Shown one piece after another: positions 9,622-20,551 of a DNA stretch of 64,000 nt (the first letter of the stretch is position 1; each line of letters opens with the position of its first letter). A model generated the notes under the pieces. It had not been told where the DNA came from. It did no database searches and saw nothing but the letters and a program-made list of their open reading frames with translations. The position numbers and the translations under genes were made by a program. Source of the stretch: Mycobacterium sp. (lineage in GTDB: Bacteria; Actinomycetota; Actinomycetes; Mycobacteriales; Mycobacteriaceae); the NCBI GenBank assembly GCA_026393245.1, contig JAPLAO010000141.1, forward strand, positions 1-64,000, read 5' to 3'.

Positions 9622-10620
9622 GTGCCCCTGACCAACCGCCAGATCCTGCTGCGCCACCGCCCGAGTGGTCTGCTCGGCCCGGGGGACGCCGAGGCCGTCA
9701 CCACGGCCGCCCCGGTGCCCGCCGACGGCGAAGCACTGCTGCGCACCACCTACATCGGCCTCGACGCCGCAGCGCGAACCTGGCTCAACGATCAGCCGGG
9801 CTATCTGCCACCGGTTGCACTGGGCGAGGTGATCCGATCGGCCGGAATCGGTGAGGTGGTCGAATCACGCTGTCCCGCATACCAGGTTGGCGATATCGTC
9901 ACCACGCTCACCGGGTTCCAGGAGTACTCGATCATTCGCGATGACGTGTTCAGCACCGTCATACCCGGTGAGACAGATCAGGTCGCGATCATGTCGGTGT
10001 ACGGATCGAGTGGCACCACAGCCTATTTCGGCATGACCGATATCGGCCGCCCGCAACCCGGCGAGACGGTGGTCGTCTCCGCGGCCGCAGGTGCCACCGG
10101 TTCGATCGCCGGACAGATCGCCAAAATCGCCGGCGCCCGGGTGATCGGCATCGCCGGTGGGCCGCAGAAGTGCCGAGTTGTTGTGGAGGACTTCGGGTTC
10201 GACGCGTGCATCGACTACAAGAGCGACGACCTGCCGGCCGCGCTCAAGCAGCATTGCCCGAAGGGTGTCAATGTTTACTTCGACAACGTCGGCGGACCCA
10301 TTCTCAACGCCGTGCTCGGCCGGTTGGCACCCAGGGCCCGGGTGGTGCTGTGCGGGGTGATCTCCAGTTATCTGACCGGTGAGCACCCCGGGCCGGCCAA
10401 CTACGTCAACCTGCTCGCCAAGACCGCTTCCATGCAGGGGTTCAACGCACTGCAGGAGTGGGGCCGTTTCGACGAGGCCTACGGGCAACTGCGCCGCTGG
10501 GAGAACGACGGCTCCCTGCGGCATCGGGAGACGATCTTCGAGGGCTTGAACTCATGTGTCGAGGCGCTCAACGGACTGTTCACCGGAGCCAATATCGGCA
10601 AAATGCTGGTCAGGGTTTAA
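9622..10620 (+). CDS. NADP-dependent oxidoreductase, MDR family (prostaglandin reductase/curA-like)
   Basis: PGYLPPVALGEVIRSAGIGEVVES, VVVSAAAGATGSIAGQIAKIAGARVIGIAGG, YFDNVGGPILNAVLGRL. Confidence 0.92.
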   Translation: MPLTNRQILLRHRPSGLLGPGDAEAVTTAAPVPADGEALLRTTYIGLDAAARTWLNDQPGYLPPVALGEVIRSAGIGEVVESRCPAYQVGDIVTTLTGFQEYSIIRDDVFSTVIPGETDQVAIMSVYGSSGTTAYFGMTDIGRPQPGETVVVSAAAGATGSIAGQIAKIAGARVIGIAGGPQKCRVVVEDFGFDACIDYKSDDLPAALKQHCPKGVNVYFDNVGGPILNAVLGRLAPRARVVLCGVISSYLTGEHPGPANYVNLLAKTASMQGFNALQEWGRFDEAYGQLRRWENDGSLRHRETIFEGLNSCVEALNGLFTGANIGKMLVRV

Positions 10621-11450
10621 CTCGACGGGTTTAGGTCGACAAAGACCGGCGCATGGTCGCTGGGCGACCCGATCCGGTTCTTGCCGGTTTTGCGTTCGTC
10701 GCGGACGATTTCGGCGTTGGTCACCCGGTGCGCCAATGCCGGTGAGGCCAGGATGAAGTCGATCCGCATGCCCTCGCGTTTGGGGAACCTCAATTGGGTG
10801 TAGTCCCAGTAGGTGTAGACCCCGGGCCCGGGAGTGAACGGCCGGACCACGTCGGCGAAGGCGGCCTCGATCGCGGCGAACACGGCACGCTCCGGCTCGG
10901 TGACATGCGTGCTGCCGCGAAAGACATCCACATTCCAGACGTCCTCATCGGTGGGTGCGATATTCCAATCTCCCACCAGGGCGATCTGTGCCTCCGGTTC
11001 GCGCGCTATCCAGGATTCGGCACAATCCCGCAGTGCGGCAAGCCATTCCAACTTATAGCGGTAATGCGGATCGTCGACACCCCGGCCGTTGGGCACGTAC
11101 AGGCTCCAGATCTGAACACCGGCGCAGGTTGCTCCCAGCGCGCGCGCCTCGGCCCTGGCCACCGCGCCGTCCTTACCCCAGGCCGGTTGGCCGTCGAAGG
11201 CAGTCGTCACGTTGTCGAGTCCGACCCTGGAGGCGATCGCCACCCCGTTCCACTGGTCGTGCCCGCAGTGCGCCACCTCGTAGCCGGCCGCCACAAAAGG
11301 CATCGTCGGGAACTTGTCGTCGGCGCACTTGGTTTCCTGCATCGCCAGAACGTCCACCTCGCCACGCACCATCCAGTCGACCACCCGGTCCACCCGGGTA
11401 CGGATCGAGTTCACGTTCCAGGTGGCTACCCGCAAGCTCTGGCCGACCAT
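10617..11450 (-). CDS. xthA: Exodeoxyribonuclease III
   Basis: RVATWNVNSIRTRVDRVVDWM, LAMQETKCADDKFP, GDWNIAPTDEDVWN, SPSDHAPVFVDL. Confidence 0.95.
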   Translation of the reverse strand: MVGQSLRVATWNVNSIRTRVDRVVDWMVRGEVDVLAMQETKCADDKFPTMPFVAAGYEVAHCGHDQWNGVAIASRVGLDNVTTAFDGQPAWGKDGAVARAEARALGATCAGVQIWSLYVPNGRGVDDPHYRYKLEWLAALRDCAESWIAREPEAQIALVGDWNIAPTDEDVWNVDVFRGSTHVTEPERAVFAAIEAAFADVVRPFTPGPGVYTYWDYTQLRFPKREGMRIDFILASPALAHRVTNAEIVRDERKTGKNRIGSPSDHAPVFVDLNPSS

Positions 11451-11452
11451 GG

Positions 11453-12349
11453 CTACAGGCTAGTGCGCAACAACCGGCGCGCGTCCACATAGCGCAGGTG
11501 GTGGTGCAACCCGTAGCCGAGCGATGCGTACAACTGGATGGCCGCGGCGTTGTCATCGAGTACTTGAACATAGCCGCGGTGCGCGCCCCGACCGATTCCC
11601 CAGGCCTGCAATGCCTCGCACACCGTTCGGCCATGGCCGGCCCCCCGGTGCGCATCGGCGACATGGACCGCCGAGATACCCAGCCAGACCGCGCCGTTGG
11701 GTGCCACGGTGACCGCGCCGCGGCCCACGGCCACACCGCCGACCGAGGCGAACACCACCTCGCCGTCGACGACTGCCGTCAGCACCTCCGCTGGAACGGC
11801 GCGCTGATAGCAGGCCAGCCAGGCGGCATCCGGCCGGTCGTGCAGGCGGGCGGCCACCTCGCGGCCGACCCCGTCCAGATCGCGCACCATCACCCTGGTC
11901 CGCTTGACGCCGTCGGTTCGCACCGCCAGCAGTCGATCCGGTAGCGCAAGCCACGGTTCCAGTCCACGCTCGCCGTACCAGGAGACGACACCCTCGAGAT
12001 CGGCTATTGATGACGAGAAGTCCAGTGGTACAGCGGAATTCGCACGACTGGTGTGGCCGCCACCGGCTCGCAGCAGCCAGCCCCGATGCCAGTGCTGTTC
12101 AGTCCCCGGCCAGGCCAGCGCCGCGGCGTGCTCGAGCGAGCGGATCTCCGATGCCCGAACCGGGATGTGGCTCAGCTCGCGCACAGCCACCACATCACCC
12201 GGCGAGATCGACACCGTCCCCGCTGATTTCGTGCGAACGTCGATCAGCGGTGTCACTGTCGAGAGGTAGCCGATGACGTCGGTCTGGCCACCGGCGGTGT
12301 CGCGATACCGGACGCTGACCCGACTGCCCCGCGCCGGCCAGTTCGGCAT
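11453..12349 (-). CDS. GNAT-family N-acetyltransferase (Rv0428c-like)
   Basis: C-terminal GNAT motif VADAHRGAGHGRTVCEALQAWGIGRGAHRGYVQVLDDNAAAIQLYASLGY; ATG at 12349 overlaps the def stop. Confidence 0.88.
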   Translation of the reverse strand: MPNWPARGSRVSVRYRDTAGGQTDVIGYLSTVTPLIDVRTKSAGTVSISPGDVVAVRELSHIPVRASEIRSLEHAAALAWPGTEQHWHRGWLLRAGGGHTSRANSAVPLDFSSSIADLEGVVSWYGERGLEPWLALPDRLLAVRTDGVKRTRVMVRDLDGVGREVAARLHDRPDAAWLACYQRAVPAEVLTAVVDGEVVFASVGGVAVGRGAVTVAPNGAVWLGISAVHVADAHRGAGHGRTVCEALQAWGIGRGAHRGYVQVLDDNAAAIQLYASLGYGLHHHLRYVDARRLLRTSL

Positions 12350-12942
12350 CAGTGCCCGAAGGGATCGGGTTCGGAACCGGGCAACCAGGACAGCCCCGGA
12401 ACACCCCATCCGTTGGACTTGACCGCCCGCTTGGCTGAGCGGGCGTGTCGGCCGATCAGTGTGTCGACGTAGAGGAGTCCGTCGAGATGTCCGGTCTCGT
12501 GCTGCAACATCCGGGCGAACAGCCCGGTGCCCTCCAGGCTGACCGGGTTGCCGTCGGCGTCGAGTCCGGTGACCCGTGCCCACGTCGCGCGCCCGCACGG
12601 GAATGACTCACCCGGCACCGACAGACAACCCTCGTCATCGGTTTCCGGATCAGGCATCGTCTCGGGGATCTCCGAAGTCTCGAGCACCGGGTTGATCACC
12701 ACGCCGCGGCGGTAGTTCGCGTTGCCACGCTCCTCGGCACAGTCGTAGACGAAAAGCCGCAATCCCACGCCGATCTGGTTGGCGGCCAGACCGACTCCGT
12801 TGGCGGCGGTCATGGTGTCGTACATGTCGGTGATCAGATCGGTCAGATCGGCTGGAAGCGCACCGTCGGGCCCGACCGGCACCGGCGCGGTCGGGACGTG
12901 CAGGACGGGATCGCCGAGGATCACAACGCGACGGACTGCCAT
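12349..12942 (-). CDS. def: Peptide deformylase
   Basis: [48 protein letters not shown]. Confidence 0.96.
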   Translation of the reverse strand: MAVRRVVILGDPVLHVPTAPVPVGPDGALPADLTDLITDMYDTMTAANGVGLAANQIGVGLRLFVYDCAEERGNANYRRGVVINPVLETSEIPETMPDPETDDEGCLSVPGESFPCGRATWARVTGLDADGNPVSLEGTGLFARMLQHETGHLDGLLYVDTLIGRHARSAKRAVKSNGWGVPGLSWLPGSEPDPFGH

Positions 12943-13070
12943 GATCGGTTAGCTTAAAGTGAGCCGACGCGCGGCGTTCGATGCCGGGCAGGACAACTCA
13001 GGCGTGATTGAATGACGACCGAACTACAGCGATGTCAGTATCAAGTCTTCGGGAAGGGCCGGTCGATCTC

Positions 13071-13379
13071 ATGGACGGCGCCATGGCACGGGCTGAGGGG
13101 TCTGACGGCGACGCCGAACTGCCCGAGGGGCTGACCCGCCGGGAGTACGACATCTTGGCCTTCGAGCGGCAGTGGTGGAAGTACGCCGGCGCCAAGGAAG
13201 ACGCCATCAAGGATCTTTTCTCGATGTCAGCCACTCGTTACTACCAGGTGCTCAACACGCTGGTTGATCGGCCCGAGGCGCTGGCCGCCGACCCGATGCT
13301 CGTCAAGCGGCTCCGTCGGCTGCGGGCCAGCCGGCAGAAAGCCAGGGCTGCGCGCCGACTGGGCTTCGAGTTCCCCTGA
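13071..13379 (+). CDS. DUF3263 family protein (Rv0430-like)
   Basis: LTRREYDILAFERQWWKYAGAKEDAIKDLFSMSATRYYQVLNTLVDRPEALAADPMLVKRLRRLRASRQKARAARRLGFEFP. Confidence 0.9.
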   Translation: MDGAMARAEGSDGDAELPEGLTRREYDILAFERQWWKYAGAKEDAIKDLFSMSATRYYQVLNTLVDRPEALAADPMLVKRLRRLRASRQKARAARRLGFEFP

Positions 13380-13404
13380 CCGGGCCCCGGTTACAGTGAG
13401 CCCG

Positions 13405-13851
13405 GTGAACGAGCGCGTCCCCGACTCCGCGGGGCTTCCCCTGCGTGCCATGGTCATGGTGCTGCTATTCCTCGGTCTGATCTTCCTGCTGGTCGGATTC
13501 CAGGCGATGACCGCCGATGGTGACGGCGCCGCCGACCCACCGCGATCGGTGGCCACCAGCACCACCACACCCGCGGTGCCCAAGTCGGACATCCGTGTCT
13601 ACAGCATCACCGACGATGAGGCGGCGGCTGTCCGGGTCTCCGACCGACTCAAGGAGGCGGGCTGGAACGTCACCGCCACGGCGACCTCCACGGTGGCCGA
13701 GTTGCCTGTCACGACGGTGTTTTTCGGAACCGCCGAAGGTGAGCAGGCGGCAGCCGAATCCGTCGGCAAGATTCTCGAGGCGCCGGTACAACCGCGGATA
13801 CCCGAAATTTCCGAGGATCCACCCGGCGTGATCGTGTTGGTGACGGGTTAG
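13405..13851 (+). CDS. LytR C-terminal-domain membrane protein (Rv0431-like)
   Basis: N-terminal [23 protein letters not shown] followed by [31 protein letters not shown]...; GTG start at 13405. Confidence 0.82.
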   Translation: MNERVPDSAGLPLRAMVMVLLFLGLIFLLVGFQAMTADGDGAADPPRSVATSTTTPAVPKSDIRVYSITDDEAAAVRVSDRLKEAGWNVTATATSTVAELPVTTVFFGTAEGEQAAAESVGKILEAPVQPRIPEISEDPPGVIVLVTG

Positions 13852-13861
13852 GCTCTCTGCC

Positions 13862-14632
13862 ATGCCCACGCTCCTCGGTTCGCTGAAGCCCGCCGTCGCC
13901 GTGTTGTTCGTTGTTCCTGTCGCTTTTTTAAGCGGCTGCTCACCCTATGAGCCCGCCGCGACGGAGCCCGGCACCACGCCGCCGATCTGGACGGGAGCAC
14001 CCGCCCCGGCCGGTACGGAAATGGGCCACGGCGGGATGGAGATGGGCCACGGCGACATGGGCGCCATGGGCCACGGCGGCATGCCCGCGGCCGCCAGTCC
14101 TACCAGCACCCTGACCGCGCAAATCAATGCCGCCGACGGCACCCAGGTCGCCGCGGCCACCATTGAGTTCAGGGATCAGGACGCGTTCGCCACCGTCACC
14201 ATTCAGACCACGGCACCGGGCCTGCTTGCCCCGGGCGCGCACGGTCTGCACATCCATACCGTCGGCACGTGCGAGGCCAATTCGGTGGCACCCACCGGCG
14301 GCGCACCCGGTGATTTCCTGTCCGCGGGAGGGCATTTTCAGGGCGGTGGCGTGGGTGCCCACCCCAACCACGCCGGTGACCTGAGTTCCCTGCAGGTTCG
14401 CGGCGACGGCAGCGCGATTCTTGTCACCACGACCAATGCCTTTGATCAGGCCGATCTTCTGGACGGCGCCGGAACGGCCATCATCATTCACGCGAACTCC
14501 GACAACTTCGCCAACATCCCGGCTGATCGGTACCAGCAGATCGCCGGCGGTGTACCCGGACCGGATGAGGCGACGCTGGCTACCGGCGACGGCGGTAAGC
14601 GGGTCGCCTGCGGTGTCATCAGCGCCGGTTAG
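13862..14632 (+). CDS. sodC: Cu/Zn superoxide dismutase, lipoprotein
   Basis: Lipobox [54 protein letters not shown]...[13 protein letters not shown]. Confidence 0.95.
   Translation: MPTLLGSLKPAVAVLFVVPVAFLSGCSPYEPAATEPGTTPPIWTGAPAPAGTEMGHGGMEMGHGDMGAMGHGGMPAAASPTSTLTAQINAADGTQVAAATIEFRDQDAFATVTIQTTAPGLLAPGAHGLHIHTVGTCEANSVAPTGGAPGDFLSAGGHFQGGGVGAHPNHAGDLSSLQVRGDGSAILVTTTNAFDQADLLDGAGTAIIIHANSDNFANIPADRYQQIAGGVPGPDEATLATGDGGKRVACGVISAG
14021..14083 (+). repeat. Met/Gly/His-rich imperfect repeat in the SodC linker
   Basis: ATGGGCCACGGC occurs three times (14021, 14042, 14066); encodes [21 protein letters not shown]. Confidence 0.9.
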
Positions 14633-15809
14633 GATCGACTTCGCGGGATCGCCGCGATCGACACTCGGTGTCGAATGGGAGTTCGCCCTCGTCGACGTCG
14701 CCAGTCGTGACCTCAGCAACAAAGCCGCCGAGGTAATCGCCGATGTGGGTGAGAACCCGTATGTGCATAAGGAATTGCTGCGCAACACCATTGAGGTCGT
14801 CACGGGAGTCTGCGACACCGTTGCCGAGGCGATGGACGACCTGCGCTCAACCCTGATCCCGACGCGAGCGGTTGTCGAAGGCCGCGGAATGGAACTGTTC
14901 TGTGCCGGCACCCACCCGTTCGCTCAGTGGTCCGAGCAAAAACTCTCCGAAGGTGCGCGGTATGCCGAGTTGATTCACAGGACGCAGTGGTGGGGCCGCC
15001 AGATGTTGATCTGGGGCGTGCATGTGCATGTCGGCGTCTCCTCTGCGCACAAGGTCATGCCGATCATCTCCTCGCTGCTCAATCAGTACCCGCACCTGCT
15101 CGCACTGTCGGCCTCCTCACCGTTCTGGTCCGGTGAGGACACCGGCTATGCCAGTAACCGGGCGATGATGTTCCAGCAGTTACCGACGGCCGGACTGCCG
15201 TTTCAATTTCGGTCGTGGCGCGAATTTGAGAGCTTCGTGCATGACCAGAAGAAGACTGGAATCATCGATCACGTCAACGAAATCCGTTGGGACATAAGGC
15301 CATCGCCGCAGCTGGGAACAATCGAGGTCAGAGTCTTCGACGGTATCTCCAACCTGCGGGAACTCGCATCGCTGGTGGCGCTGACCCATTGCCTGATCGT
15401 GGATCTAGACCGGCGCCTGGACGCCGGCGAACAGCTGCCGGTGATGCCGCCATGGCACGTGCAGGAGAACAAATGGCGGGCCGCCCGCTACGGACTTGAC
15501 GCGATCATCATCCTCGACGCTGACAGCAACGAGCGGCTGGTGACCGAGGATCTCGACGATCTGCTGACCCGCCTCGCGCCGGTGGCGACATCGCTGAATT
15601 GCGCTGACGAGTTGGCCGCGGTCGCCGATATCCCGCGCCACGGCGGGTCCTATCAACGGCAACGCCGGGTTGCCGAGGCCCATGATGGAGACCTCCGCGC
15701 CGTGGTTGACGCGCTGGCTTCCGAATTGGATAGCAACGAATTGGATAGCAGCGAATTGGACACCGGCGACTTGGGTTCTGGCGATACGGATAGGGGCACA
15801 TGCCGATGA
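14613..15809 (+). CDS. Carboxylate-amine ligase YbdK-type glutamate-cysteine ligase (Rv0433-like)
   Basis: [65 protein letters not shown] at 14613 overlaps sodC. Confidence 0.92.
   Translation: MSSAPVRIDFAGSPRSTLGVEWEFALVDVASRDLSNKAAEVIADVGENPYVHKELLRNTIEVVTGVCDTVAEAMDDLRSTLIPTRAVVEGRGMELFCAGTHPFAQWSEQKLSEGARYAELIHRTQWWGRQMLIWGVHVHVGVSSAHKVMPIISSLLNQYPHLLALSASSPFWSGEDTGYASNRAMMFQQLPTAGLPFQFRSWREFESFVHDQKKTGIIDHVNEIRWDIRPSPQLGTIEVRVFDGISNLRELASLVALTHCLIVDLDRRLDAGEQLPVMPPWHVQENKWRAARYGLDAIIILDADSNERLVTEDLDDLLTRLAPVATSLNCADELAAVADIPRHGGSYQRQRRVAEAHDGDLRAVVDALASELDSNELDSSELDTGDLGSGDTDRGTCR
15723..15797 (+). repeat. Five degenerate 15-bp tandem units at the 3' end of the YbdK-type ligase
   Basis: GAATTGGATAGCAAC / GAATTGGATAGCAGC / GAATTGGACACCGGC / GACTTGGGTTCTGGC / GATACGGATAGGGGC; encodes [25 protein letters not shown]. 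Confidence 0.93.
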
Positions 15810-16117
15810 GGTGGTATCGACGTGCGACGGTGACCCTGCTGGCCGTCCCGATTGTGTTGGGCGCGGTCGGCTGCAGCAGGGGTATCTCCGGCACCCCGGT
15901 GGCCGCTCCTGGTCCGCCACTGCTGGCCACCACGTGCCGGGACTACGCGGACATGACCCCCGCGGCCCGCCGTGAGGTGATCACTGCAATCGGTGCGGCC
16001 GGCAACAAACTGGTTGCCACCAACCCGGATCTGTGGACCGGGGTGGCTGCTGCGCTGTGCACTTTCGCCTCCCCGAGTGCGCCGGTGAAAGATGTCGTGA
16101 CCGGCGGCATCAGGTAG
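15800..16117 (+). CDS. Small putative lipoprotein of unknown function
   Basis: Signal sequence with lipobox VLGAVGC; overlaps the ligase stop; 105 aa. Confidence 0.7.
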   Translation: MPMRWYRRATVTLLAVPIVLGAVGCSRGISGTPVAAPGPPLLATTCRDYADMTPAARREVITAIGAAGNKLVATNPDLWTGVAAALCTFASPSAPVKDVVTGGIR

Positions 16118-16121
16118 CGCT

Positions 16122-16751
16122 GTGACTGCCATGTTTCCGCTGCAGTCGGCGTTGCTGCCCGGTGAGACATTACCGCTGATGATTTTCGAACCGCGCTACG
16201 CCCTGATGGTGCAGGACTGTCTGGCGGCCGATGACCCGACATTCGGCGTCGTGTTGATCAGCCAGGGCCGTGAGGTCGGCGGCGGCGAAACCCGCAGTGC
16301 GGTAGGCACACTCGCGCATATCGTCGAGTGCGTCGATCTCGGTGAGGGCCAGTACCAACTACTGGCCTCGATCGGAGAGCGGTTCCGGGTGACGGAGTGG
16401 CTGCCCGATGATCCGTACCCGCGTGCCGTTGTAGAGCAGTGGCCCGACGAGCCCGGACCACCGGTCGCCCCGGAGCGCATCGGGGAGGTGATTGACGCCA
16501 TCCTCGGCTTGTTCGGAAAGGTCATTGAGGCCAGGGGCGGCCGACTGCGACCTGATGCGCTGGCTGTCGACGCTGACATCGCCGACGATCCGTCGCGCCA
16601 CGTCTACGCGTTGGCATCCAGCGTCCCGATGGGTCAGGCGGACCGGTACGCGGTACTGGCCGCACCGACTCTGGCCGAACGCGTCGACGTGCTGACCGAT
16701 GCGATCGAAACCGTCACCGCGATGGTCGAATTCCAGCTGTCCGGCGAGTGA
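16122..16751 (+). CDS. LON N-terminal (substrate-binding) domain protein (Rv0434-like)
   Basis: MFPLQSALLPGETLPLMIFEPRYALMVQDCLAADDPTFGVVLI. Confidence 0.92.
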   Translation: MTAMFPLQSALLPGETLPLMIFEPRYALMVQDCLAADDPTFGVVLISQGREVGGGETRSAVGTLAHIVECVDLGEGQYQLLASIGERFRVTEWLPDDPYPRAVVEQWPDEPGPPVAPERIGEVIDAILGLFGKVIEARGGRLRPDALAVDADIADDPSRHVYALASSVPMGQADRYAVLAAPTLAERVDVLTDAIETVTAMVEFQLSGE

Positions 16752-16763
16752 GGAAATAGGCCC

Positions 16764-18971
16764 TCAGTGTTGGGAGGCGAATGCCCGCAACGATTCGACC
16801 TGAACCGGATCCAGCGACGGTCGGACGTTTTCGCGTGCGGTGGCGACGTCGGACGCAGTGACGTCCGCGGCGTCGATGGAGCGGCGCATTGCGGTCAGGG
16901 CGGCCTCGCGAAGCAGTGCCACACAGTCCGCCGCGCTGTAGCCGTCCAAGTCGGCGGCCAGTGCGCCGAGATCCACTTCCTTGCTCAGCGGCACCGACTT
17001 GGCGGCCGACTTGAGGATGTCGCGACGGGCGTCGGCGTCAGGGGGTTCGACGAACACCAATCGTTCCATCCGGCCCGGGCGTAGCAGGGCCGGGTCGATC
17101 AGATCGGGTCGGTTGGTGGCGCCGAGCACCACCACATCGCGCAGCGGTTCCACTCCGTCCAACTCGGTCAGCAGCGCGGCCACCACCCGGTCGGTGACAC
17201 CGGAGTCGAAGCTCTGACCGCGCCGCGGGGCAAGTGCGTCCACCTCGTCGAGGAATATCAGCGATGGCGCCGAATCCCTTGCCCGGCGGAACAATTCACG
17301 CACCGCCTTCTCCGAGGATCCCACCCATTTATCCATCAGTTCCGCGCCTTTGACGGCGTGCACACTCAGTCGGCCTGAGCTTGCGAGCGCGCGCACCACG
17401 AATGTCTTGCCGCAGCCGGGCGGGCCGTAGAGCAGCACACCCCGGGGTGGGTCGACGCCGAGCCGGGCGAAGGTATCGGGATGCTGGAGCGGCCACAGTA
17501 CGGCTTCGGTGAGCGCCTGTTTGGTGTGGACCATATCGCCGACGTCATCGAGTGTCACCGAGCCGACGGCAATCTCTTCGGTGTTCGACCGCGACAGCGG
17601 CCTGATCACGCTCAGCGCACCGGTGAGGTCGTCCTGGGTCAACGCCGGGGGTTTACCGTCATCGCTGGCTCGGGCGGCGGCACGCAAGGCCGCCTCCCGA
17701 ACCAAAGCGGCAAGGTCAGCCCGAACGAATCCGGGTGTGCGGTCGGCGATCTCGTCCAACGTCAGTTCGCCTGCCGGGACGTCACGCAGCAACACCTCCA
17801 ACAGTGCCTTGCGGATGGCGCCATCGGGCAGGCTCAGGCCCAGTTCGCGGTCGCACAGCTCAGGCGACCGCAGCCGGGGATCCACGGAATCTGGTGCCTG
17901 GGATGTGGCGACCAGCGCGACACCCGGCGCGGCGACGGCCTTGCGCAGCTCACTGAGGATCATGGTGGCCACCGGTTCGGCCGGTTCGGGCAGCAGCGCG
18001 TCGATATCGGTGACGAGCAGAACCCCGCCGCCACTGGTCACGTCGGCCACTGCACGGGCAACCGCCTGATGGCGGTCGGTGGCCGCCAGTGCGCCGGTGT
18101 CCGGGCCGTCGAGGTCGATCAACCGCCGGCCCGCGCACACGGCGCGTACCAACCTCGCCTTGCCGACTCCGGCCGGTCCGGTGATCAGCACGCCGAGATT
18201 CGGTTTGGCACCGAGCTTTTCCAGCAGTGCCGGTTCGTCAAGCGCCAGTTTGAGCCATTCGGTGAGCCGGCCGGCCTGTGCATGCTGACCCTTGAGGTCG
18301 TCGATGCTGACCTCGGGTTCCGCCGGCCACTGGGTGGGCGGGCTGACGGCGGCCGTCGTACCGGTGCCGACGGTGCCACCGTCACCCCAGGTGACCGATG
18401 AGTTCGGTTGTACCGAAACAGGTCCGGCCGGGTCGGTACCGGTGACGGTCAGTAACTCCGATGTCCAGGTGATGCCCACCGCGGACGTCAACGCCGAACT
18501 TGCCTGGGATGTGGAGGTTCCCGGCCCGAGGTCGCGGGGCAGCAGCGACACGGTGTCCCCGACTGTCAGGACCTTGCCCAGCAGCGCCTGGCGCAACGTC
18601 GCCGGTGGCACCGATCGGGTGGCCAGTGTCGAACCGCTCAGGGTGACCGACCGGGCGCCGTACACCGTCACCGGCGTGACGATTACGGCCGAATCCTCGC
18701 GCAGGCCGGCGTTAGACAGCGTGACGTCGTCTACCAGTGCGGTTCCGGTGGGGGTACCGGCCGGTGCCACACCCGCCACCGCCGCGGTGGTCCGCGAGCC
18801 GATGAGGGTAACCGCGTCCCACTCCCGGATGCCGAGTGCCGCAATGGCTTCCGGATGAAGACGAACAACACCGCGGCGAGAGTCCAGAGCTGAGGTGTTA
18901 AGCCGCGCGGTGAGTGTCAGGCTCGAGGTGGACCCGGGCTTGGCGGGCATCAGTTCGGACGCGTCGGACAC
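16764..18971 (-). CDS. CDC48/VCP-like AAA ATPase (Rv0435c-like)
   Basis: Double-psi barrel-like N domain and two AAA modules (GPAGVGKARLVRAV; GPPGCGKTFVVRAL; FLDEVDALAPRRG; LLTELDGVEPLRDVVVLGATNRPDLIDPALLRPGRMERLVFVEPP). Confidence 0.94.
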   Translation of the reverse strand: MSDASELMPAKPGSTSSLTLTARLNTSALDSRRGVVRLHPEAIAALGIREWDAVTLIGSRTTAAVAGVAPAGTPTGTALVDDVTLSNAGLREDSAVIVTPVTVYGARSVTLSGSTLATRSVPPATLRQALLGKVLTVGDTVSLLPRDLGPGTSTSQASSALTSAVGITWTSELLTVTGTDPAGPVSVQPNSSVTWGDGGTVGTGTTAAVSPPTQWPAEPEVSIDDLKGQHAQAGRLTEWLKLALDEPALLEKLGAKPNLGVLITGPAGVGKARLVRAVCAGRRLIDLDGPDTGALAATDRHQAVARAVADVTSGGGVLLVTDIDALLPEPAEPVATMILSELRKAVAAPGVALVATSQAPDSVDPRLRSPELCDRELGLSLPDGAIRKALLEVLLRDVPAGELTLDEIADRTPGFVRADLAALVREAALRAAARASDDGKPPALTQDDLTGALSVIRPLSRSNTEEIAVGSVTLDDVGDMVHTKQALTEAVLWPLQHPDTFARLGVDPPRGVLLYGPPGCGKTFVVRALASSGRLSVHAVKGAELMDKWVGSSEKAVRELFRRARDSAPSLIFLDEVDALAPRRGQSFDSGVTDRVVAALLTELDGVEPLRDVVVLGATNRPDLIDPALLRPGRMERLVFVEPPDADARRDILKSAAKSVPLSKEVDLGALAADLDGYSAADCVALLREAALTAMRRSIDAADVTASDVATARENVRPSLDPVQVESLRAFASQH

Positions 18972-18975
18972 GGTC

Positions 18976-19830
18976 TCAGCCTCCTGGTTTGCGTAGGCCC
19001 AGTCGGGCTGTCGATCGACGGTTGGGGTTCTCTGCGTTACGTGCGGCGCGTCGCGCGGCGCGCCGCTGCCGGGGTTTGTCGTCCCATGCCTCCGGGTGTG
19101 CCGCGGCCCAGCGTTGACTGCGAATCGTGAACGGGATGATCAGCAGGTAACCCGCGATGATCAGCAGCACCAGGACGTAGGGGAACAGCAGCAGGCCGGC
19201 GGCGACCCCCGCGACTCCGATCAGCAACACCGGCGCTGCATTTGCAGGTACCGACACCGACTTCAAGGCCATGGTCGGCACCCGGCTCACCAGGAGGGTG
19301 GCGTTCGCCGCCAGCCAGAGGCAGAGGAACCACGTCGAGGTCCACCAGCCGTGGCCGAACTGCAACATCGCTGCAAGGGGGCCGATCACACCGACCGCGC
19401 CACACGGCGCCGGCATACCCACGAAGTACTGCCGGGTGTAGGCCGGTTGGGTGTCGTCGTCGAGCAGGGTGTTGAACCGGGCCAGGCGCAGCACGATGCA
19501 CACCGCGTAGAGCAGAACGAAGATCCAGCCGATCGGCGAGGACGGCAGCAGCGTGATGTAGATGACCAGCGCCGGCGCGACGCCGAAGTTGACCGCATCG
19601 GCGAGCGAGTCGATCTCCGCGCCCATCGGCGATTGGGCGTGCAGTGCGCGCGCGATACCGCCGTCGATGCCATCCAGTACCGCGGCGGCCCCGATCAATG
19701 CCAGTGCAATATGCGGCCGACCGTCCAGTGCGAACTTGATTGACGTCAGCCCGGCGCAGATCGCCAGCACCGTCGTGGCGCTGGGCAGGATGCGTAGCCC
19801 TCGATTGGGTTGAGTCCTGGGCTTGATCAC
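18976..19830 (-). CDS. pssA: CDP-diacylglycerol--serine O-phosphatidyltransferase
   Basis: CDP-alcohol phosphatidyltransferase motif [31 protein letters not shown]. Confidence 0.94.
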   Translation of the reverse strand: MIKPRTQPNRGLRILPSATTVLAICAGLTSIKFALDGRPHIALALIGAAAVLDGIDGGIARALHAQSPMGAEIDSLADAVNFGVAPALVIYITLLPSSPIGWIFVLLYAVCIVLRLARFNTLLDDDTQPAYTRQYFVGMPAPCGAVGVIGPLAAMLQFGHGWWTSTWFLCLWLAANATLLVSRVPTMALKSVSVPANAAPVLLIGVAGVAAGLLLFPYVLVLLIIAGYLLIIPFTIRSQRWAAAHPEAWDDKPRQRRAARRAARNAENPNRRSTARLGLRKPGG

Positions 19831-20540
19831 GGCAGCCGGGCCATCACCGTTTCGCCGGCCAGCGTTCGCTGCCCCGACTCGATGAGTACCTCCGCGCCCG
19901 CGGGCAGGTAGGTGTCCAGCCGGGAGCCGAACCGGATCAGCCCATAGGTCTCGCCGATGTCCACGTGATCACCGACATGCAGATCGCAGACGATGCGCCG
20001 GGCGATCAGGCCGGCGATCTGTACCACCACCACGCTGTGTCCTTCCGGCGTGCGGATCGCAACGCTGTTGCGCTCATTTTCCCCACTCGCGGCCGGTAGG
20101 TCGGCGGAATGGAAGCGGCCGGGGCGGTGGGCCACCGTGGTCACCTCGCCTCCGATCGGAATGCGCTGCACATGGGCATCCAGCAGGGACAGGAAAATGC
20201 TGATCCGGACGACCGGAGTCGATCCCAGACCGAGTTCGGCCGGTGGTGCGGCCGTCTCCAGCAGACACACCACCCCATCGGCGGGTGCGACGACGACACC
20301 GGTCCCACTCGGCGGAACGCGGGACGGGTTCCGGAAGAACGCGGCGTTGGCACCGGCGGCCGTCAGGCCTACTCTGCGAGCCCAGCGGTGATTGCGGCCC
20401 AGGGCCGCCACGGCCAGCCCCGCCGAGATGAAGGGCAGGCCGGCCGGGTGCACGGGTGGCACCGACGATCGCACCAGGGCGAGCAGGCGTTGCGGGCCGG
20501 ACTCGGGGATATCGTCCGCGGAGCGGGGGCGTCGGGCCAC
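19827..20540 (-). CDS. psd: Phosphatidylserine decarboxylase proenzyme
   Basis: [37 protein letters not shown]-terminal RFGSRLD autocleavage motif; overlaps pssA start. Confidence 0.94.
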   Translation of the reverse strand: MARRPRSADDIPESGPQRLLALVRSSVPPVHPAGLPFISAGLAVAALGRNHRWARRVGLTAAGANAAFFRNPSRVPPSGTGVVVAPADGVVCLLETAAPPAELGLGSTPVVRISIFLSLLDAHVQRIPIGGEVTTVAHRPGRFHSADLPAASGENERNSVAIRTPEGHSVVVVQIAGLIARRIVCDLHVGDHVDIGETYGLIRFGSRLDTYLPAGAEVLIESGQRTLAGETVMARLP

Positions 20541-20551
20541 GACGAGTGATC

